Source: Myrmaecium sp. VS I D KN 1
Lineage: Eukaryota; Ascomycota; Dothideomycetes; Valsariales; Valsariaceae
Reading direction: 5' to 3'
Assembly: GCA_019775845.1 (NCBI GenBank)
Contig: JADQAV010000002.1
Location: 372,001 to 436,000 of the forward strand
DNA: 64,000 nt
Positions 57,931 through 64,000 of the stretch are shown here, one piece after another; the first letter of the stretch is position 1; every line of letters starts with the position of its first letter. A program made the position numbers and the translations under genes. Under the pieces are notes generated by a model. That model did no database searches. It was not told where the DNA came from and saw only the letters and a program-made list of their open reading frames with translations.

Positions 57931-59186
57931 TCAACTAAGATAGAACTTGACCACATCCGCACCATACCACTTGAGCGCGACGTCTTGATGACTTCTTATC
58001 CACTTCCTCAATTGGGATTCACCAAGGCTGTCCCATCGTGGGTCAGTAAAAGTCGAGACTACCTCCGAGGTTTCCCTGCTGTCCGCAGTATGACTCTCGA
58101 GGCGCCTCATATTCCGCACAGATTCCGGCATCAATGACTGGATCTCTGAGACGGTCATATCCAGCGGTAGGCCCTGGAAAAAAGGGATCGAATACCGCGG
58201 GTTCGTTGAGCAGGGTATCTTAACTCCATCAGTATCCAAGGTCCACAGGGAAAAGTCAGATATACCTTCACCCTGTGGATTGTAGCTCGAACGGCTCCTT
58301 CCGTAGCAGCTTCAAATGCGTTACCGAAGTTCACCACGAAGGTGTCAGGTATCGGCGGAGCAGCAATCCACTTGCCATCTTTGCTGAGCACTTCCAAACC
58401 CTCCTCGACCCCTACCTGTTTAAGGAAAGTTAACCACCCGCTCGAGTCCTTGTGGGGGCCAACGCCTTGGTCTGCCTCGCTTCCTGAGATCGGAGGATAT
58501 TTGACAAGCTTGATCCGATGTTGCGGCGGAAGGTAATCGCGTTTCAAGTAGTCCTGAGCGGCTTCTGATCGCGGCTGGAATAAGTTATCAAACGTTCCCA
58601 CAGGAATCCCGAAGGCCTCTTCGACCAGATGCACGAAACGATAAGATAATTCCTGGAGAGCATTGTGATAGCTAACCACACTGTCAGCACTCTGCATATC
58701 ATGCATCCCAGGGTTTTTCCCTAACTTTGTGAGAGCGTCCCTGAAGCCGGGAACCAGGTCCTCAGGAGGCCACTGGTTGGGGCCTCGTAAACGCCAGAAT
58801 AATCTCGAGAAGTCCCGGCTCTGGTCACCCCCATATGCTCCTGGCCCAACCATATGCTTCGAGATCTGCCAAACTTCCGGCAACTCCGTAGCGAAGTCGA
58901 ACTGCTCCCGCAAGTCTTTCTTTCCTAATGTGGTCTCCTCGGCGAAACCGCTGTAGCCCAAGAAATGCGGGGAGTTAATCTTCGAGATGTTGGCCTTGAT
59001 CTCCTGCGGTAGGTCAAAGAGCGCTGGTAGCCGTCTCTCGAGGTTTGTGACGATCTCGGATGGCACACCATGATTTTTGATATAAAGAAAGCCTATATTA
59101 AAGAGTGCATCGTGCAGCTGACTTAAAAGTAGGGGCCGTCTGGACAGGTCGTCGGCATAGGAAAGGTCCAGTATTGGTAGACTCAT
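57931..59186 (-). CDS. 2-oxoglutarate/Fe(II)-dependent dioxygenase
   Basis: Two exons (58266-59186 and 57931-58218), joined across a 47-nt phase-0 intron (GTATAT to TTAAG), give 402 residues. The N-terminal DIOX_N region has LPILDLSYADDL and GFLYIKNHGVP. The double-stranded beta-helix core has iron ligands His245 and Asp247 (GVGPHKDSSGWLTFLKQ) and His304 (ATIHRVK). The 2-oxoglutarate-binding Arg315-x-Ser317 (NPRYSIPFF) lies just after the splice. Related enzymes include isopenicillin N synthase-like, ACC-oxidase-like and gibberellin-type oxidases. Substrate unknown, and no biosynthetic cluster surrounds it. The ATG at 59186 is used; a GTG further up is not needed. Divergent to ATG3. Confidence 0.88.
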
Positions 59187-59678
59187 GCTGTTTCCCGTAG
59201 TCACTTAAGTAATGAATCTTGGTTAACTTTCCGACGAAAGTAAAACTTTCATTTAAATTCCCAAAATTATCAGAAGTATGATTCAACAAGATAAAAAGAG
59301 TCAAAGCAACACATGAAGTCTCAGAACTCAGCCATGACTAGAATCGAAGTTCTACTAGTTCCTGCACAAATGTACCCTGATGTTCTGCCCCTCACTTGTG
59401 ACTTTGACGTGATCCGCAAGTGGAGAGGTCATGCCTGTTTCAGGCTGCCGTAAGCCACATGGGCAGTGGCTGATGACGCTGCGATAACAGATAAAGGGCG
59501 TCCGAGCTTCGAATGAGTTCACCGCCCCGCCTCCGCAGAGTGACGACCTGGCAACCTGCTGCTGCTTGACAAGCGCAAGCAAGCATCATATCTACAACCA
59601 AGCTCGACCCTGTTCCGGAACCTATACACTCACAGACTTGCATCCCGTCACTCCTCCCTCGAAGGACCGAGCGCAGCG
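59187..59678. promoter_or_regulatory. Divergent promoter, dioxygenase / ATG3
   Basis: A 492-bp spacer between start codons. The left 150 bp are AT-rich and the right side is GC-balanced. No further gene. Confidence 0.6.
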
Positions 59679-60813
59679 ATGTACAATACGCTCCGTAGCT
59701 TCATAGACAAGGGTCGCGAGTACATCGCCCCCATCAGTCACACCTCGACCTTCCGCAACACCGGCCAGATCACTCCCGAAGAGTTCGTCCAAGCCGGCGA
59801 CTTTCTAGTCTACAAGTTTCCTTCCTGGTCGTGGTCGGATGCCTCGCACCCTTCCCGCCGCGTCTCTTACCTGCCCGAAGGCAAGCAGTTCCTCGTGACC
59901 CGCGGGGTGCCATGTCACCGGAGACTGGACGACAACTTCGCTGGTGAGGCCGGCCAGGACGAGACCCTCGTCGGTGATGGCTTTGCCAACGACGGCGACG
60001 ATGGCTGGCTGAGAACCGGAGGGATGGGCGCAAGCCAAGAGGCCAAGGTGAACGATGTCCGAACCGTCGACGAGAGTGGAAACTTGGGCGAGCGGGAAGA
60101 AGAAGAGAGCATCCCGGACATGGAGGATGAAGAAGATGATGAAGAGGCCATCATCAGAGACCCGAAAGGTGCTAGTGGTACTTCCGCGTGAGTTTCCCAT
60201 TCCTCTACGTCCATTTGCAGATCGGCATGTGCTGATACTGACGTTGCACAGGCCGTTGCGCACCTACAACCTCTACATCACGTACAGCGCTCACTACCGC
60301 ACGCCTCGGCTGTACCTGTCGGGATATCTAAGCCCCTCCGAACCGCTACCGCCTCATCTAATGATGGAAGACATCGTCGGCGACTACAAAGACAAGACCG
60401 TTACACTGGAGGACTTCCCCTTCTTCGACACGACCGTCAAGATGGCATCAGTACATCCCTGCAAGCACGCCTCCGTCATGAAAGTACTTCTGGACCGCGC
60501 CGATGCCGCGCTGAAGCTGAGACTGGCCAAGCTGAAGGCGGGTCAGGATGTCAGCGCACGGAGCGGAATGGAAGGCTTGGTGGACGACACCCAGAAGCTC
60601 AAGATCACCGAGAGAGAAAAGGGCCATGCGGACGCGACTGCGGCCAGATCCGGTGAGTCGAAGGAGGGCGGCGATGAATGGGAGGTGCTCGAGGGCGGCG
60701 GGGCCGAAGAGGACGAGGTTGCCATCAGGGTGGACCAGTACCTCGTCGTGTTCCTCAAGTTCATGGGCTCCGTCACGCCAGGGATCGAACACGACTTCAC
60801 GATGGGAGTGTAA
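59679..60813 (+). CDS. atg3: Autophagy E2-like enzyme ATG3
   Basis: Two exons (59679-60187 and 60252-60813) with a 64-nt intron give 356 residues. The N-terminus forms the membrane-sensing amphipathic helix ([20 protein letters not shown]), followed by [20 protein letters not shown]. The flexible acidic region spans about 100-165. The E2-like core has [20 protein letters not shown], the catalytic Cys240 in [10 protein letters not shown], and the C-terminal [25 protein letters not shown] motif at 313-316 fits the Atg8-interacting motif in the handle region. Atg3 transfers Atg8 from Atg7 to phosphatidylethanolamine on the autophagosomal membrane. Complete and typical for the family. Confidence 0.96.
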
Positions 60814-62230
60814 CTCCCCTTTTCGGGTTGTGGTTAGTTGGTCGCTTGGTCGTTCGGGGCAAGGGGCGCACTCCTTGGAATGGCGTTATCAGTCGGTACT
60901 GAGTACTAGGTCAGGGCGTCTGGATACACACTTTTTCCCCTACTTCTCCTTTTGATAATTCTCCCGTTGTTGGTGGACCCGACGGGGAATGATGGATATG
61001 ATGGTAACAGGCGTTTTTCTTCGCACTCTCTCAATCAGGGCAGACACAGTTGGGAATTATACCAACACAGGTAATGAGGTGCTTGGATGGGAATGGGGTT
61101 CTTTTTTCATCGACCAAGCCATCCTGCCTCTTCATCGGTTTCTTTCTTTCTTTTCTCAATAATCGATATCAAACCCGAGGATTTCCCCTCCCTTTCCCTG
61201 CGTCTCTTTTCAACTTCTCCGTCGGTATGCCCTGCGTCTTCCCTTTCGCATTGCATTTCTCTTTTTTTTTTCGGTCGCGAAGTGGTCCGACTTACCCACC
61301 AGCCATCACCCCTCCCTCCCTCCCTTACATCACCTCGCTCGCGTCTTGATCCGCGACATCGCGCGCGCGAGAAAGACTCCTTGAGACACTGATGCGCCCC
61401 AAGAAAGGATCGCGTTCGCTGGGACGCAGGGAAGGCAGGCGGGGGATCGGAGCGATTGCGTTTTTCCCACATCCCGCCCACCACCACCCACTGCACTCGC
61501 GGTTAGTGGTGGAGGTTGGGGGGTGGGGGGTGGGTGGCCGATCGTTTCCCATTCCTGACCGTTTCCTCGGATGTGTGCGATTTGCATCCCCCCCCCACGG
61601 AAACACATGAAACAGTTCGTCTCGTCCTCCCCCGACGACGACGTTCCGATGGGCCGCCTAGGTAAGGTACATACTTACCGTGTTTAAGGAGCGAGCGAGC
61701 AAGCAAGCGTGCATGGATCGGTGGCTGGGAGGAGGAAGAGTGGGGTGGAGACCGGAGTAGTGAGAACAAGAGAGGATATAAGGTTGTGGTTCGCCGCGGG
61801 CAACGTCGTTTTAGGTCGGTCGGTCCGGTTCGTTACCTTAGGTACTACCTTACTCTAGGGCAACCGTTTCTACTACCTTGTGCTTGCGTGAGTGGCTTTC
61901 ACGACGGGTGCTGCTGCTACTGCGTATCTATCGATCGTGCTACATCCTTACTACCACTAGGTACTATACCTTACGTGCCTTCGGTACGACGGTGGTTGTC
62001 GTGCTACGGGTTCTTAAACGGGAGCGTCGCGCCGTCTTCTGCTCCCTCTCTTTTTCCTCTTCGTTCTTCATCCTCCGTCTCGCGATCATCGTCGACTTCA
62101 CTCTCGCTTTCCACCCTTCCGTTCTTTTTCGCTCGCCGGACGCGGCCGACCTACTGTATCTACAGTACCTACCTATCTCCCTCCCACCCCATCACTCGTT
62201 TCCGCGCGCAAAAAGAAGGAAAAAAACACC
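60814..62230. other. Intergenic: ATG3 3' flank and leader of the secreted precursor gene
   Basis: T/C-rich flank at 61030-61330. 61500-61620 is G- or C-rich with short runs. 61640-62170 has repeated GGTA/TACCT words (TAGGTACTACCTTACT-type) and pyrimidine-rich leader sequence. The open frames here are random in character. Confidence 0.55.
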
Positions 62231-62792
62231 ATGCCGCGCTCCCTCTCCACCCCCATTATCCTGCTCCTCCTCATCGCCCTCCTCGCGCCCTCCACAACAA
62301 CCGCGCTCCCCTTCACGCCCTCCGCCGCCTTCGTCCAGCGGGAAGCAGAGCAGTTGCGCGCCAGCGGTCTTTCCGAGGTACCTCCAATCCCATTCCCCTC
62401 CCATCCCCCTGACCCCTCCATCCACACAACCTAACCAACCCCGCAACCAGGACGCCATAGCCACCCACCTCAGCAAACGGCAACCCCTCCCTCTCTCCTC
62501 CACCCTCTCCGCAACCTACAAACGCGACACCTCCGGCGACCTCGCGCCCGGCAGCGTCGACGGGCCGCGGATCCTGGGGCGGGACACGTTGGCCACGACG
62601 CAACAGCAGCAACAGGCGACCCGCGCGTCGATCCTGGACTTCATCGAGCGCGTGTTGAGTGGGGATGTGCCTGCCGATGATGCGGAGGAGGTGGTGCGGA
62701 GGCGGCCGGCTGCGCGCCGGGGGGACGATGATGGCTTTGAGGGCATGCAGGGCCTGGTGCGTCGCCCGCCGCGGTGGACGTTTCGGTTTTAG
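62231..62792 (+). CDS. Small secreted protein with multiple dibasic (Kex2-type) sites
   Basis: Two exons (62231-62377 and 62451-62792) with a 73-nt phase-0 intron (branch CCTAACC, acceptor CCAG) give 162 residues. Residues 1-25 form a clear signal peptide (hydrophobic ILLLLIALLA, likely cleavage after TTTA). The mature part is polar, with dibasic sites at 58-59 (KR), 73-74 (KR), 132-134 (RRR), 138-139 (RR) and 153-154 (RR). Cleavage there would release segments starting QPLPL, DTSGD and GDDDG and a C-terminal PPRWTFRF octapeptide. There are only scattered Gln runs and no cysteines. No family recognised. It could be a processed secreted peptide precursor, or simply a small secreted protein with incidental basic pairs. 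Confidence 0.62.
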
Positions 62793-63847
62793 GTTTCTCG
62801 AATCGTACGGACGGCTGGCTGGTGTCCCTCCTGGTGAGGTGAGGGGGATGTGAGAGCTGGGATCTTCTTTTTTTTTGGTGTTTCGAAGGCGACGCCAGAC
62901 CAGGGGGAAAAAACCCCGCTGAAAGGGTAACAAGGGGGCGGAGGGCGGGAGAGGGGAGCGTTTCACGTTCCTGTGGGATGGGCTTTCATTGGTGCTTTTT
63001 TTCCCTGTTTCTTTTGGGGTTTCGTGTTTCGTGGGAAAAGGAACGCGGGAGACACCCGTCCGATCTTTCTTGCGGTCCCTGGCGGATTGGATTGGATTGG
63101 ATTGGAATGTTCGCGTTGGTTGGTTGGTGTTTCTCTCGCGCAACGTTAAGAGTTTCCTTTTTGGGAAGGGGGTGGTTGTTTCGGATGGTGGGGCGGCGCG
63201 TCGGGTGTGCCTTACCTTACCTTACCTTTTTCCCGTCCCGGCCTTGGTTTTTTCTTCTTCGCGTTTCACTCATGACTCGATGACGATTGGATTTCCGGCT
63301 TTTTCTTCAGCTTTTTTTTTTTCCTCCTTGGGAGCTAGACAGCAGATACTTCGTCAGTATTGAAAATGAACCTTTCTTTTAAGTAGGTAGTATTACCCGG
63401 CGCGCGTTCGATAGCTCAGGATTATGTGAATGATAAGGATCGATCGTGGCTGACGGGAGAGGCGTACAAGGCTGTGCTCGTGCGACGACGATAGGATCGG
63501 ATTGGTTTGCGCCAGAATGGATGTGGCTGCCCCCCCTCCTCGACCCGTGCCGAGGGGGAAGAAAGAGAAAGCGTTTATCCGGCGATGACGTTGTTGCTCT
63601 TTACCACCTCGACTTTGCTCTACTCTCTGCATCTGCTTCATCCACCCGCTTCATTATCTTGTTGTAATAGAGCATTGGATTGTATCGCTTGGTTTTCTGC
63701 GCATTACTTTCTTCCTTCTTCTCCTCAAGGAATAAATCTCCTCTCTATGTCGCTGCAACGAACACACCTCTTCAAGCCCCGGGAAACCGACTCATACGGA
63801 TAATAACCAAGAGTGAACTCATCTTTCAACCAACGCAACTCTTAGCC
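62793..63847. other. Intergenic, 3' flank of secreted precursor gene
   Basis: Includes a GGATT array at 63085-63105, a CCTTA repeat at 63208-63230, and T-rich tracts. No gene supported. Confidence 0.6.
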
Positions 63848-64000
63848 ATGGACCACATCCCCATAAACTCCTCATCCAGCATCACAGGAACGCCGCCCCC
63901 CAGCTCCCGCGATCCCGCCCTCGCCCTTGACTTCAGCGCCGTCCCACTGATCTACCTGCTCCCAGCGCACTTCGGTGGTAACGAGCTGCACGACTGGGAG
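63848..64000 (+). CDS. Start of a protein gene, possibly DNA polymerase X family (Pol4) (runs off window)
   Basis: Only the first 51 codons are present: MDHIPINSSSSITGTPPPSS, then ALDFSAVPLIYLLPAHFGGN and ELHDWE. The PLIYLLPAHF...ELHDWE pattern resembles the N-terminal segment of fungal Pol4-type DNA polymerases (PIFVLPTHL...ELHELE), recalled from memory. With so little sequence the assignment is tentative. The start has a clear ATG in good context with a CAAC-rich leader. Confidence 0.4.
   Translation, partial: MDHIPINSSSSITGTPPPSSRDPALALDFSAVPLIYLLPAHFGGNELHDWE

Overview
This window is nuclear DNA from a filamentous ascomycete (Pezizomycotina). The evidence is intron structure and gene content. 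Most genes carry one to four short introns (45-174 nt) with GTANGT-type donors, CTAAC-like branch sites and CAG/TAG acceptors. The recognised genes include PEX8, TAH18, ATG3, a succinate/fumarate carrier, ECM14, a DUF6594 protein and a long fungal PPR protein. Coding regions are GC-rich with C/G-ending codons, and intergenic DNA is closer to balanced. No rRNA, CRISPR array or intact transposon was seen. I cannot name the genus.

Layout. 0-9.9 kb: the 5' end of a mitochondrial NAD(P) transhydrogenase gene (-), PEX8 (-), a TMEM170-like protein (+), a saccharopine-dehydrogenase-like oxidoreductase (-) and an SLC35F-type transporter (-). 10.6-18.3 kb: a conserved fungal protein of unknown function (-), a 3.4-kb stretch with no confident gene but scattered protein-like frames, then PSY2, the PP4 regulatory subunit 3 (+). 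18.8-33.3 kb: succinate/fumarate carrier (-), a large Sec7-PH Arf-GEF (-), ECM14 (+), then a divergent pair of splicing-linked genes (NSRP1-like -, NFKBIL1-like +). 33.6-43 kb: TAH18 (-), an Sbp1-like RRM-RGG-RRM protein (+), twinfilin (+) and a RING protein (-). 43-52 kb is gene-poor: a telomere-like repeat, tRNA-Asn, a DUF6594 membrane protein and a sugar transporter. 52-64 kb: CCT8 (-), a PPR protein (-), a 2OG-Fe(II) dioxygenase (-), ATG3 (+), a small secreted precursor with dibasic sites (+), and the start of a gene that runs off the right edge.

The genes are mostly unrelated housekeeping functions (peroxisome import, cytosolic Fe-S assembly, autophagy, chaperonin, Arf signalling, actin, splicing). 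No biosynthetic cluster or defence system was recognised. All exon joins below were worked out by eye. For every multi-exon gene the junction phases match and the summed exon length is a multiple of three. The most interesting items are the secreted Kex2-type precursor near 62.2-62.8 kb, the unresolved 12.0-13.6 kb stretch, the two 3n stop-free introns in PSY2, and the G-rich minisatellite in the Arf-GEF/ECM14 divergent promoter.
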